This document shows positions 1-7,379 of a DNA stretch of 51,622 bases, in pieces. Under the pieces are notes generated by a model, which was given only the letters and a program-made list of their open reading frames with translations, did no database searches and was not told the DNA's origin. The translations under genes and the position numbers were made by a program. How positions within the stretch are numbered: the stretch's first letter is position 1; the number at the start of each line of letters is the position of its first letter. Origin of the DNA: Candidatus Iainarchaeum sp. (lineage in GTDB: Archaea > Iainarchaeota > Iainarchaeia > Iainarchaeales > UBA10191); the NCBI GenBank assembly GCA_030649735.1, contig JAUSFL010000018.1:1-51622 (forward strand). Reading direction: 5' to 3'.

Positions 1-317
1 TCCAAAAAGGAAAAGGCGTTGGGGAAGACATTCATGAGGGAAAAAGGACCTTGATGGTCATTAAGACTTTGGAGAAGGCAGACCCTAAAGACAAAATCCG
101 CCTTGCAGAAATAATGAACGACCATCCTGAAGACCAAAAGACAATTGATGAAGCAATTGCAATAATCAAGAAGTACAAGACCATAGAATACGCTCGCGAA
201 AAAGCGAACAAGATAGTGAAAGACGCGTGGGCTAAAGTCGACAAGGCCTTGCCAGAATCAAAAGCGAAAGGAATCATGAAAGACTTTGCAGACTTCATGG
301 TTGACAGGAAAATCTAA
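1..317 (+). CDS. Polyprenyl (GGPP/FPP-type) synthetase, C-terminal part, 5' truncated by window edge
   Basis: The reading frame is open from the first bases of the window and ends with TAA at 315-317. It would be the tail of a trans-isoprenyl diphosphate synthase, the enzyme that condenses isopentenyl diphosphate units into the C15-C20 chains used for archaeal ether lipids. The visible start reads GKGVGEDIHEGKRTL, the conserved segment that follows the second aspartate-rich motif of this family (GxDixEGKxT). The helical C-terminus with YAREKANKIVKDA and the closing FADFMVDRK is also typical. An in-frame TTG/ATG at 51-56 is internal to this conserved block, so it is not a true start. The catalytic DDxxD motifs lie upstream of the window and cannot be checked; chain-length specificity is unknown. 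Confidence 0.85.
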   Translation, partial: QKGKGVGEDIHEGKRTLMVIKTLEKADPKDKIRLAEIMNDHPEDQKTIDEAIAIIKKYKTIEYAREKANKIVKDAWAKVDKALPESKAKGIMKDFADFMVDRKI

Positions 318-326
318 ATGCAGCTT

Positions 327-893
327 TTAGAGCTTTAAATCCAGCTGTTCCCTGACTTCCTGCTTTGAGAAGTCAATGCTGGCTGCAGGCTCGCACACGA
401 ACTCGCAGTTGCTTTGGTGCTGGGCGTGGCATTTAGTTTCAACGCATTCAATGTTTGTCTTGAAGGCGACTGAAAAAGTTCCTGCAAGTATTCCGCGAAG
501 CAAGTGGTCGCAGGGCTTTTTTACCTTGCCTTGCAGCAATTGAGCCACTGCGGAATTGCTCACGCTCACAATTGCGCGGTTGGTCTGGAAGTCCAGTTGA
601 ATGTTTTTCAAAAAACCAAAGCCTGAAGCAGTGAAAAAAGTCTCTGAAAACTTCAAGAAACGCTCTGGCTCCATTCCAAAATCAAGCTTGAATCTTGGGG
701 AAAGCTCTTTTGTCACTGAATTTTTTACCGCGTAATAAAGGCGCTTGTTGAATTCTTCATTCTCTGCCTCGCACAAGCCTGCAATGATGTCTGTCGGAAG
801 AATGACAAATGGAACATTGATTAGGGAAAAGTTATAGTCCTTGAATTTCAGCTGGTTTACGAAAACAAACTTGTCAAAAAACTTGTTCAGCAT
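327..893 (-). CDS. V4R (4-vinyl reductase) domain protein
   Basis: 188-residue protein. The second half carries the V4R signature: an aromatic/hydrophobic strand followed by VSNSAVAQ, then CDHLLRGILAGTFS and a cysteine pair (CVETKCHAQHQSNCEF), as in the small-molecule-binding V4R fold found in bacteriochlorophyll-related proteins and many archaeal proteins of unknown function. The conserved cysteines suggest a bound metal or cofactor. There is no membrane segment. The N-terminal 70 residues match nothing I recognise. It is convergent with the prenyl synthetase and divergent from the PHP gene, sharing the 894-989 spacer with it, so it is probably a single-gene transcript. The ligand is unknown. 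Confidence 0.6.
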   Translation of the reverse strand: MLNKFFDKFVFVNQLKFKDYNFSLINVPFVILPTDIIAGLCEAENEEFNKRLYYAVKNSVTKELSPRFKLDFGMEPERFLKFSETFFTASGFGFLKNIQLDFQTNRAIVSVSNSAVAQLLQGKVKKPCDHLLRGILAGTFSVAFKTNIECVETKCHAQHQSNCEFVCEPAASIDFSKQEVREQLDLKL

Positions 894-989
894 TTTAGAG
901 GGCCTTCAATTACCTATAAGTGCTTGCTGATTTTTTAAGTTTTTGCAAAAAAACACTGTTTTAATAAAGATTCAGGCATTTAAGGTATT
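894..989. promoter_or_regulatory. Divergent promoter region between V4R and PHP genes
   Basis: AT-rich 96-bp spacer between divergent genes. On the plus strand a TATA-like ttttaataa at 959-967 lies about 25 nt before the PHP gene ATG at 990, the spacing expected for a leaderless archaeal transcript. On the minus strand an AT-rich acttata-type element near 910-925 could serve the V4R gene. Confidence 0.5.
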
Positions 990-1946
990 ATGCGAGAGCA
1001 AATAATCACTGCAGACCTGCACACTCACTTGCTTGAAAAAAAGACAAAGCCTGCAAAATACTGGGAATTTGCGCAAAAAGCCTGCTTGAACGCGATTGCA
1101 ATCACCGAGCATTCGGAATACAATCCAAAAAAAGCCTACTTGGATGTTCTGGCAAAAAAGCCCGAAGACTTGCTTTTGATTCCTGGCATGGAAATGTCCA
1201 CAAGCCACGGCCATATTGTGGCATTGGGGGAAAGCGAGGAAATCTACGATTTTCCAGAACTCCAGCAAAAAGGAGTGAAGCTCGAGAAAGCATACAAAAT
1301 AGCAAACGAGAATGATATTTTATTGAGCTTTGCGCATCCTTGGGGCTTTGATTATGACAGCGTGGTTTACTTGCAGGGCCTGAGCCAGTTAAGGCATTAC
1401 GCAATTCACGGCAACATGGGCGCAGAGGCATACAATGGAATGATTGGAGAGCTGGCAGAGTCTTTGGTCAAGTCAAATTGGGTGAGAAAACCAATGGGAT
1501 TTTTCGCTTACCTGGAAAAAAACAAGCTTTTGAAGACTGCCGGCATTTCAAGAATAATGGCTCCCTTGAACAAAAAGCTCAACAAGCAGGCATTGGATAT
1601 TGTGCAAAGAAACCTGAACGCAATGTCTTTTGGAGAAGAGGCAAAGTTTATCACTGCTGGAAGCGACGCGCATTCTGCAGACAGGATTGGCTGCGGAATA
1701 ATCAAAGTTAAAGTGATTGCTGAAAAAATTGACAATCGCGCATTCCTGCATGCATTAAGGGACAAAAGCAATGTGCTTTGGGCGGGGCCGCCGGCTTTTG
1801 AGATTGGCGACGGGGTCTTTGCGAAAAGAAAGCAAGGCGTGAAAAGAATGGAAGTTTTGGCCGGCCTGAAGTATGCCGCAAAGAAAGTGATCCTTAGAAG
1901 AAGGCCAAAGCGCATTGAGCAAAAAAGCACAAAAGACAAGGTTTAA
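990..1946 (+). CDS. PHP-domain metal-dependent phosphoesterase
   Basis: 318-residue PHP (polymerase and histidinol phosphatase) superfamily hydrolase. Metal-binding motifs are visible in order: ADLHTH at residues 8-13, TEHSEY near 40, a GMEMS glutamate near 68, AHPWG near 115, and the C-terminal AGSDAHSADRIG near 225-236. These would hold a di- or trinuclear metal centre for phosphate ester hydrolysis. The PHP core fills about 260 residues. The last 60 residues are a basic tail rich in Lys/Arg that may contact nucleic acid or membrane. The start is supported by a TATA box about 25 nt upstream. The substrate cannot be inferred; family members cleave nucleotides, cyclic phosphates or sugar phosphates. 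Confidence 0.8.
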   Translation: MREQIITADLHTHLLEKKTKPAKYWEFAQKACLNAIAITEHSEYNPKKAYLDVLAKKPEDLLLIPGMEMSTSHGHIVALGESEEIYDFPELQQKGVKLEKAYKIANENDILLSFAHPWGFDYDSVVYLQGLSQLRHYAIHGNMGAEAYNGMIGELAESLVKSNWVRKPMGFFAYLEKNKLLKTAGISRIMAPLNKKLNKQALDIVQRNLNAMSFGEEAKFITAGSDAHSADRIGCGIIKVKVIAEKIDNRAFLHALRDKSNVLWAGPPAFEIGDGVFAKRKQGVKRMEVLAGLKYAAKKVILRRRPKRIEQKSTKDKV

Positions 1947-1950
1947 AAAC
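1941..1950 (+). promoter_or_regulatory. TATA box for the isc-type operon
   Basis: The sequence gtttaaaaac overlaps the stop codon region of the PHP gene and lies 22-31 nt upstream of the ATG at 1972. That spacing implies a leaderless transcript starting at or next to the PadR gene start codon. Confidence 0.5.
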
Positions 1951-1971
1951 ACTAGCCTGTTTCTATACTAT

Positions 1972-2316
1972 ATGTCGAAATCCGACAGGTTGAATTTAAG
2001 CATATTGGAGACCCGCGTCCTGTGGGCAATCTCCAGGCAGCCATTGCACGGCTATGCCCTCTTGAAGCACTTGAATTCCGGAAGGAAACGGGAAATAACC
2101 AACGGGACATTGTACCCGATTCTTCAAAAGCTCCTGAAGGAAAAAACCATCAAAATAAAGAAGACAGGCAATAGGGAAAAGAAAGTTTACGAGATTTCAA
2201 AATCCGGAAAAGCCATCTTGAAGGACGCATGCAATGAGATTTGCGCCACTTTCCAAAGCATTTTCAACGATTTTGTATGCAAGACTTGCGGGTCAAGATT
2301 GAAGGGAAAAGGGTGA
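1972..2316 (+). CDS. PadR-family transcriptional regulator with C-terminal cysteine cluster
   Basis: 114-residue winged-helix protein of the PadR family. Recognisable elements are LETRVLWAISRQPLHGYAL (helix 1-2), ITNGTLYPILQKLLKEKTI (recognition helix and start of the wing) and REKKVYEISKSGKAIL (wing). I place the start at ATG 1972 because the PadR fold begins there and a TATA box lies about 26 nt upstream; a longer frame from 1915 would overlap the preceding gene. The last 28 residues hold all four cysteines, C87, C91, C103 and C106 (C-x3-C-x11-C-x2-C), which could bind zinc or an iron-sulfur cluster. It is the first gene of a tight operon with IscS and IscU, so autoregulation or Fe-S-responsive control is an attractive inference. 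Confidence 0.8.
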   Translation: MSKSDRLNLSILETRVLWAISRQPLHGYALLKHLNSGRKREITNGTLYPILQKLLKEKTIKIKKTGNREKKVYEISKSGKAILKDACNEICATFQSIFNDFVCKTCGSRLKGKG

Positions 2317-2320
2317 ATTT

Positions 2321-2536
2321 TTGGGGGACAGCAAGAAGCGCTCGGTCTGCAAAACAGTCTCTTGGAGGCTTATTGCGACAGTAATAACATCAGTGGTTTC
2401 TTTTGCCATCACTGGAAATCTGGTGATTGCAATATCCATTGGAAGCATTGACACTTTGGTGAAATTGTTTGCGTATTATTTTCATGAAAGGGGCTGGGAA
2501 AAAATTGGCTTTGGAAGGCATAAAACAAGCGAGTGA
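2321..2536 (+). CDS. DUF2061 small membrane protein
   Basis: 71 residues with the DUF2061 pattern: basic N-terminus, VSWRLIATVITSVVSFAITGN, AISIGSIDTLVKLFAYYFHERGWEKIGFG. Two predicted membrane helices form a hairpin, and the conserved YYFHERGWEKI end is the family hallmark. The start is TTG at 2321, preceded by a purine-rich stretch ending in GGGTGA; no better start exists in frame. It lies 4 nt after the PadR stop and 7 nt before IscS, so it is co-transcribed. The molecular role of the family is unknown, and its presence inside an Fe-S operon is unusual. Confidence 0.75.
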   Translation: MGDSKKRSVCKTVSWRLIATVITSVVSFAITGNLVIAISIGSIDTLVKLFAYYFHERGWEKIGFGRHKTSE

Positions 2537-2543
2537 TCATTGA

Positions 2544-3719
2544 ATGAAGGAAATTTACTTGGATTTTGCGGCAACTACTTTCACAAGGCCTGAAGTGCTG
2601 AAGGCAATGAATCCTTTCTTCACAAGGGATTTTGGAAACCCAAGCAGTTTGCACAATGCCGGCCTTAAGGCAAAAAAGGCATTGGCTGACTCTAGGCAGA
2701 AAGTTGCGGGAATTATTGGTGCAAGGCCGGAAGAAGTCATTTTCACCGGGTCTGGAACTGAAAGCATTAACTTGGCGATCAAGGGAGTAGCGCGCGCCTT
2801 GAAAAAGCAGGGAAAAGGAAACCACATTATCACAAGCAAGATAGAGCATCACGCTGTTTTGGATTCTTGCAGATTCCTGCAGGAAAATGAAGGGTTTGAA
2901 ATCACTTATTTGAGCGTTGACAAGTACGGAACAGTTGATTTGGAAGAGCTTTCTGAAAGAATCACTTCGAAGACAATCTTGATTTCAATAATGTACGCAA
3001 ACAATGAGATTGGAACAATCCAGCCAATCCATGACATTGCAAAAATCGCGAGGGAAAGCAATGTTTTATTCCACACTGACGCGTGCCAGGCAGGGTTTGA
3101 ACTGGACGTTAATGTGCAAAACCTGGGCGTTGACTTGATGACCTTGAATGGCAGCAAAATTTACGGGCCTAAAGGCACTGGAATGCTTTTCGTGAAGAAA
3201 GGAACTCCAATACAGGCAATAATCCAAGGCGGGGGGCAAGAGCGCGGATTGCGTTCTGGAACAGAGAATGTTCCAGGAATTGTCGGGTTTGCAAAGGCTT
3301 TGGAAATTTGCCAAAAGCAAAAAAGCAAGGAAGCAAAAAGGCAGGAAAAATTAAGGGACTATTTCATCAAGAAATTGAAGAAAATTCCTGGAGTGGTCTT
3401 GAATGGCCATCCTACAGAGCGCTTGCCGAATAACGTGAATGTTTCAATAATGGGAATTGAAGGGGAAGCAATGCTGTTAAGACTTAATGAACTTGGGGTT
3501 TGCGCTTCTTCAGGCAGCGCGTGCACTTCAACAAGCCTTGACCCAAGCCACGTGATTTTGGCTACTGGCGTTTCTTTCGAGCAAGCGCATGGAAGCCTGA
3601 GGTTTAGCTTGGGACTGACTACAACAAAGAAAGACTTGGATTTCATTATGCAAAAGCTTCCAAAAATCGTGAAAGACTTGAGGCAGTTAAGCCCGGTGGA
3701 TTTTGAAAAATTAAAGTAA
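2544..3719 (+). CDS. iscS: Cysteine desulfurase (IscS/NifS, class V aminotransferase fold)
   Basis: 391-residue PLP enzyme that takes sulfur from L-cysteine, giving alanine and an enzyme persulfide for Fe-S cluster and thio-cofactor synthesis. Visible motifs: YLDFAATT at the N-terminus, FGNPSSLH, TGSGTESINLA (PLP phosphate), KIEHHAV (His stacking on PLP), HTDACQAGFE (Asp to pyridine N), NGSKIYGPKG containing the Schiff-base lysine, RSGTENV, and ASSGSACTS with the sulfur-accepting cysteine. Length matches the family. A GTGA core 7 nt before ATG 2544 supports the start. It is followed 17 nt later by its partner iscU. Confidence 0.95.
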   Translation: MKEIYLDFAATTFTRPEVLKAMNPFFTRDFGNPSSLHNAGLKAKKALADSRQKVAGIIGARPEEVIFTGSGTESINLAIKGVARALKKQGKGNHIITSKIEHHAVLDSCRFLQENEGFEITYLSVDKYGTVDLEELSERITSKTILISIMYANNEIGTIQPIHDIAKIARESNVLFHTDACQAGFELDVNVQNLGVDLMTLNGSKIYGPKGTGMLFVKKGTPIQAIIQGGGQERGLRSGTENVPGIVGFAKALEICQKQKSKEAKRQEKLRDYFIKKLKKIPGVVLNGHPTERLPNNVNVSIMGIEGEAMLLRLNELGVCASSGSACTSTSLDPSHVILATGVSFEQAHGSLRFSLGLTTTKKDLDFIMQKLPKIVKDLRQLSPVDFEKLK

Positions 3720-3736
3720 AAAAATGGTGGTTTTTA

Positions 3737-5551
3737 ATGGTTGGAAAAAAGAAAAAAACAGCAGGAGCCGACGTTGCAAGCAAGACTGGAGAGCAGGAAT
3801 GGTTTTACAGCAAAATAGTCAAAAAGCATTTTTTCAACCCGAAAAACTTTTTGAAAAGCACGCAGGAATTGCAGAAGCTAAAGCCCAATGGTTATGGAAT
3901 TGTCGGCAGTCCGGCATGTTTGGTTTCAGGCTCTAAAATTCACACCAATCCAGATTTTAAGAACATTGAAAGCTTGGAGAAAGGCACGAAAGTATTAAGT
4001 CATGATGGAAAATATAACGAAATCATTCAAACATTTGAGAGAGATTATTCTGGAGATTTAATAACAATCCAAAACCAATTCGGGACAGTAAGCTTGACTC
4101 CAGAACATTTAGTATATGCAATGAAAAAGCCAGCAGGACACAAGTTTAATTATGCTGAAGGTAAGAAGAAGCTTTATCCTGCATGGTATTGTGCAGAACA
4201 ATTGGAAAGGAAAGACATTTTCCTTTACCCAATTCCAAAAGAGGTAAAGAATATTGGATTTCTGGAAATTTCTCAAGAGAAAGCAAAATGGGATTTCAAA
4301 AGCAAACAAGTGCCTGAGAAAGTCAAAATTACTCCGGAATTGCTTGAATTATTCGGGATTTACATTGCTGAAGGACATTCTAGAAGAAGTGAAATTGGCT
4401 TTACTTTGTCAATAAAAGAAGGCGCAATTGCTGAAATGATAAACAAGAACGCTAAAAGCATTTTTGGAATAAGCGCAAAAATCAAGGAAAGAAAAGAGCA
4501 AAATAGGCTAGACATAACAGTTGGAAATGTCTTTTTATCAAAATTTTTTGCCAAATTATTTGGAAAAGGAGCAGAAAATAAGCAAGTTCCAAACGAATTA
4601 ATACTTTTAGAGCCCGAACTGCAGAAAAGCCTAATTAAAGGAGTTTGGCAAGGGGACGGCTGCATTAACTTGAAAAGAAAGCACCCAAGAGCAGGATACT
4701 CTACAATTTCATACAAGCTTGCTCACCAGTTGAAATTGCTGCTTTTAAGGCAAAAAATTGGCTGTTCAATTTATACTGAGTTGGAAAAAACAAGAAAAGG
4801 AGTAAATCACAAGAAAAGCTACAGGCTACATGTTGGGGATCTTGAAAGCGTTGGAAAATTGGCAAAAATTTTGGGAATTGATTTTGACAGAAAAAGCATA
4901 AAACGCAGAACAGCAATTTTTGCTTGGTTTGACAACAATTATTATTACGCGGCCATCAAAAAAGTCACAAAAAGCCAGTTTAATGGGAAAGTTTACAATG
5001 CTGAAATAGCAAACGCCCATTCATACATTACTGAAAATCTGACCGCGCATAATTGCGGCGACAAGATGGACTTGTGGATTAAAGTGGACCCCAAGACCGA
5101 AAGAATCAAGGAATGCAAGTGGAAGACTTTTGGCTGCGCTTCAGCAATTGCAAGCACTTCAATGCTTTCAACAATGGTGTCAGAGAAGGGCGGAATGAAA
5201 ATTGAAAAGGCATTAAAAATCACTCCGCAAGACATCATGAAGCGCTTGGGCGGCTTGCCTGCAAGGAAAGTGCATTGTTCAGTGCTGGGCGACAAGGCGC
5301 TTCGCGCTGCAATAAATGACTATTACAGGAACACAAAGCAGTTTGACAAGGTTGTGGATGATGGAAAAAAGGTCATTGACAAAGTTTTGGGCACTACAGA
5401 CAATGACATCGAACACGCTGTTTTGGAAGGCGCAAAGACTTTTGAAGAAGTCCAGCAAAAAACCAAGGTCGGAGTGCACGACAAGGAATGCATTCCGCAA
5501 GTGATGGAATTGATTCATTACTACCGCAAGAAGCATTTCAACGAGGACTGA
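3737..5551 (+). CDS. iscU: IscU iron-sulfur scaffold interrupted by an intein
   Basis: 604-residue precursor. The exteins (residues 1-60 and 440-604, 225 residues in total) form the Fe-S scaffold on which IscS-derived sulfur and iron are assembled. All three cluster ligands are visible: C440 in CGDKMD, one in KTFGCASAIAS near residue 465, and one in KVHCSVL near 512. Residues 61-439 are an in-frame intein (separate entry), so the extein junction reads GSPA|CGD. Beyond the IscU fold, residues 535-604 resemble the BFD-like [2Fe-2S] domain of NifU (DNDIEHAVLEGAKTFEEV, KVGV), but only one of the four expected cysteines remains (KECIPQV). It directly follows iscS and precedes an HTH gene in the same operon. 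Function requires protein splicing. Confidence 0.93.
   Translation: MVGKKKKTAGADVASKTGEQEWFYSKIVKKHFFNPKNFLKSTQELQKLKPNGYGIVGSPACLVSGSKIHTNPDFKNIESLEKGTKVLSHDGKYNEIIQTFERDYSGDLITIQNQFGTVSLTPEHLVYAMKKPAGHKFNYAEGKKKLYPAWYCAEQLERKDIFLYPIPKEVKNIGFLEISQEKAKWDFKSKQVPEKVKITPELLELFGIYIAEGHSRRSEIGFTLSIKEGAIAEMINKNAKSIFGISAKIKERKEQNRLDITVGNVFLSKFFAKLFGKGAENKQVPNELILLEPELQKSLIKGVWQGDGCINLKRKHPRAGYSTISYKLAHQLKLLLLRQKIGCSIYTELEKTRKGVNHKKSYRLHVGDLESVGKLAKILGIDFDRKSIKRRTAIFAWFDNNYYYAAIKKVTKSQFNGKVYNAEIANAHSYITENLTAHNCGDKMDLWIKVDPKTERIKECKWKTFGCASAIASTSMLSTMVSEKGGMKIEKALKITPQDIMKRLGGLPARKVHCSVLGDKALRAAINDYYRNTKQFDKVVDDGKKVIDKVLGTTDNDIEHAVLEGAKTFEEVQQKTKVGVHDKECIPQVMELIHYYRKKHFNED
3917..5053 (+). other. Intein in IscU, inserted before the first cluster-ligand cysteine, with LAGLIDADG endonuclease
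   Basis: 379-residue intein, precursor residues 61-439. It begins with Cys (CLVSGSKI), has block B with LTPEH near residue 120, block F/G ending AHSYITENLTAHN, and the +1 extein residue is the IscU ligand Cys. So all nucleophiles expected of a class 1 intein are present. The middle region has two LAGLIDADG-type motifs, ELFGIYIAEG near 204-214 and LIKGVWQGDG near 299-308, each with an acidic residue. The homing endonuclease may therefore be active. The intein is slightly richer in A and T than the flanking extein by eye. There is no frameshift or stop. Confidence 0.93.
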
Positions 5552-5557
5552 TGTTTC

Positions 5558-5965
5558 TTGAAATACTGCATTAGCTCAAGCAAGGAAAACATTTCAAAGC
5601 TTCCGAAAGGCATTGAGGAAGTCTTGCTTGCAAGGCCTTTAAGGCTTTCAAAGCTCAAAGAGCTGGTTTTGGAAAAAGGCGTTCGGAAAATTTACTGCAG
5701 CAAAAGCTGCATTTCCCGCACTCCGTTGAAATCCCGAAAGTTTTTGGAAGAGCAAGGCGTTATTTTCGAAATGGAAAGCTTTCGCGGAAAGCCATTAAGC
5801 ACCAGCATGGAAAAAATCCTTGAATTCAACGAACTGCGCAAGGACGGCTTAAGCTACAGGAAAATCGCCGAAAAACTCGGAATCTCCAAAAGCACAGCGC
5901 ATTACCTGAACCATTACTCGCAGAGAAAAAAATTAAAGAACAAAGGCAGGATTTTAAGCGCTTGA
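5558..5965 (+). CDS. Helix-turn-helix protein at the end of the isc-type operon
   Basis: 135 residues. The C-terminal part (about 88-115: LRKDGLSYRKIAEKLGISKSTAHYL) is a clear resolvase/Hin-type HTH, followed by a strongly basic tail. The N-terminal 85 residues look like a small alpha/beta domain with a YCSKSC cysteine pair near 46-51 that I cannot assign to a family. The start is TTG at 5558, 6 nt after the iscU stop and with AGGA about 8 nt upstream; the ATG at 5551 is in another frame. Location immediately after iscU suggests co-transcription and a DNA-binding role linked to Fe-S metabolism, which is inference. Confidence 0.6.
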   Translation: MKYCISSSKENISKLPKGIEEVLLARPLRLSKLKELVLEKGVRKIYCSKSCISRTPLKSRKFLEEQGVIFEMESFRGKPLSTSMEKILEFNELRKDGLSYRKIAEKLGISKSTAHYLNHYSQRKKLKNKGRILSA

Positions 5966-5974
5966 AACGCTTAA
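5954..5974. repeat. Small inverted repeat at the end of the isc-type operon
   Basis: TTAAGCG and CGCTTAA form a perfect 7-bp inverted repeat around a 7-nt loop that contains the stop codon of the HTH gene. No T-run follows directly, so it is more an operator or hairpin candidate than a terminator. Confidence 0.3.
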
Positions 5975-5988
5975 CAAGGAGCCAAAAA

Positions 5989-6000
5989 CTTTATTAATAG
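5989..6000 (+). promoter_or_regulatory. TATA box for the 74-residue basic protein
   Basis: ctttattaatag lies 37-48 nt before ATG 6037. An AGGT core 5-8 nt before the ATG suggests a short leadered transcript. Confidence 0.45.
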
Positions 6001-6036
6001 AAAAAATACTATTTAGTCAACAAAGCAGGTAATTCT

Positions 6037-6261
6037 ATGGATGTGTCTGAAAAATTAAGATTGATGCTCTTGGCAGAAGAGCAAACCCTCAGGAAAAAGC
6101 AGCCAAAGGCTTGGACTGCAATAAAGTACAGGAAGAACGTGAAGCTTCCCAAAGACTTGCTGAGAAAATTAAAGAAGCAAATGAAAGGCAAGCCAATAAA
6201 CCAGAATAAAATCAAGCTGAAACGGAGAAAGTTCACTAACAGGAAGAAAAAACTGGTTTAA
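6037..6261 (+). CDS. Small very basic protein, unknown
   Basis: 74 residues, about a third Lys or Arg, no cysteine and no membrane segment. The N-terminus is amphipathic (SEKLRLMLLAEEQTLRKK) and the C-terminus is a run of basic residues. The composition resembles small ribosome- or nucleic-acid-associated proteins of archaea, but I do not recognise a family. It has its own TATA box and a good AGGT ribosome site and ends in a T-rich terminator region, which supports a real single-gene unit. Confidence 0.55.
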   Translation: MDVSEKLRLMLLAEEQTLRKKQPKAWTAIKYRKNVKLPKDLLRKLKKQMKGKPINQNKIKLKRRKFTNRKKKLV

Positions 6262-6264
6262 CCT

Positions 6265-6280
6265 GTTTTTTCCTTTTTTT
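6265..6280 (+). terminator. Oligo-T terminator
   Basis: Two runs of seven T separated by CC directly follow the stop codon of the small basic gene, between convergent genes. Oligo-T stretches are the usual archaeal termination signal. Confidence 0.5.
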
Positions 6281-7301
6281 AATCTTTTAATTCCTTGATT
6301 TTTTCCCTAAATCCTTTAGAGCCAAGGAAGTCTTCAATCAAAATCATGCTTTCCTGGAATAATTCGTCAATTTTTGCAATTCCGGAAAAGCCTGCGGCTC
6401 CTTCATGGCCGCCGCTAGTTCCTTCAAACTTTCTCTCAAGCTTTGAAAGAATGTCTTTTTCCAAGTCAATTCCAGTCTTTTTCAAAAAAGACTCTGAAGC
6501 CCTGGCGTTAAGCTTTGCGTTTCCATTATTATCAGAAAACCCGACAATTACCAGGTCAGCGCCTAAAGAAATCAGGCTGTTTGCTGCATTGCTTGCAAAA
6601 TGGCTCACTTGGCTTAAGGCAATCAAGAAATCCCCTGCCTTGAAAAGCATTACTCTCTTTGCAGACTTTAAGGAGGCAATTCTTTCAGAAACATCCTGCG
6701 GGACTTCATAAACTGCCTGAACTTCAGAGACTGTTTTTCCGCAAATTTTCAAGAGGCTTGCGAGAGTCTGTAATGTTTTAGAGTCGGCAATTGCCAAATC
6801 ATTCGAGTCAGTAATTATTCCAGCGCTCAAGAGCACTGCATTGCCTGCTGAAACTTTGATTTTCAATTCTTGCAGGATTTGGAACACAATTTGCGTTGTT
6901 GAAACAGCGTTTGGGTCAATGATTGACTTGTTTGGAAAATCCAATGAATCCTTGGTTTTAGAATGATGGTCTATTATGAAGATTGGCTTCTTGAATTTTT
7001 CAAGCTCTAAAGCCTGCAATCCAAGCATTTCTGGAGTGTTAAAGTCTAGAACAATGACTGCGGCAAAGTCAGAAATTACTGGGTTTAAAGCGTGCTTTAT
7101 TTTCATGCTTTCCGAAAGCCTTAAGGCATGCTGGTTCAAGTAGCCTGGAACTCCAATAGTGAATTGCACATCATTCAATGAATTCTTCAAAACCGCTGCA
7201 GAAGCAATGCAGTCAACGTCTGCTGCCTTGTGCACCAAAAGCAAAACATGCTTTCCGCTCAATCCCTTGAGGAATTTTTGGAAAGTTAAAGTTAAAGGCA
7301 T
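6279..7301 (-). CDS. DHH/DHHA1-family phosphoesterase
   Basis: 340 residues. DHH motifs are in order: KAADVDC with D28/D30, VLDFN near 100, the signature IDHHSK near 133, and ITDSND near 183. The C-terminal DHHA1 domain has GGHEGAAGF near 305, which binds RNA or nucleotide substrates. The family includes RecJ-like nucleases, NrnA-type oligoribonuclease/pAp phosphatases and cyclic-dinucleotide phosphodiesterases. At 340 residues, and without extra RecJ domains, this one is closest in build to the NrnA/archaeal RecJ-like small type. Substrate unproven. It is convergent with the small basic gene and reads in the same direction as the exosome superoperon, 78 nt downstream of it. Confidence 0.85.
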   Translation of the reverse strand: MPLTLTFQKFLKGLSGKHVLLLVHKAADVDCIASAAVLKNSLNDVQFTIGVPGYLNQHALRLSESMKIKHALNPVISDFAAVIVLDFNTPEMLGLQALELEKFKKPIFIIDHHSKTKDSLDFPNKSIIDPNAVSTTQIVFQILQELKIKVSAGNAVLLSAGIITDSNDLAIADSKTLQTLASLLKICGKTVSEVQAVYEVPQDVSERIASLKSAKRVMLFKAGDFLIALSQVSHFASNAANSLISLGADLVIVGFSDNNGNAKLNARASESFLKKTGIDLEKDILSKLERKFEGTSGGHEGAAGFSGIAKIDELFQESMILIEDFLGSKGFREKIKELKD

Positions 7302-7379
7302 GAGAAAACCAAGGATTTTGGAGTAATTAAAGTTTTTTGGTTGCTTCGAAAGAAAAAAGTTTGGAAAAAAGCAAGAGTT

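Noticed and set aside
3737..5551. Possibility that iscU is broken by an inserted gene
   Set aside because: The insertion is in frame, starts with Cys, ends with His-Asn and carries intein blocks; the exteins rejoin into a perfect IscU motif.
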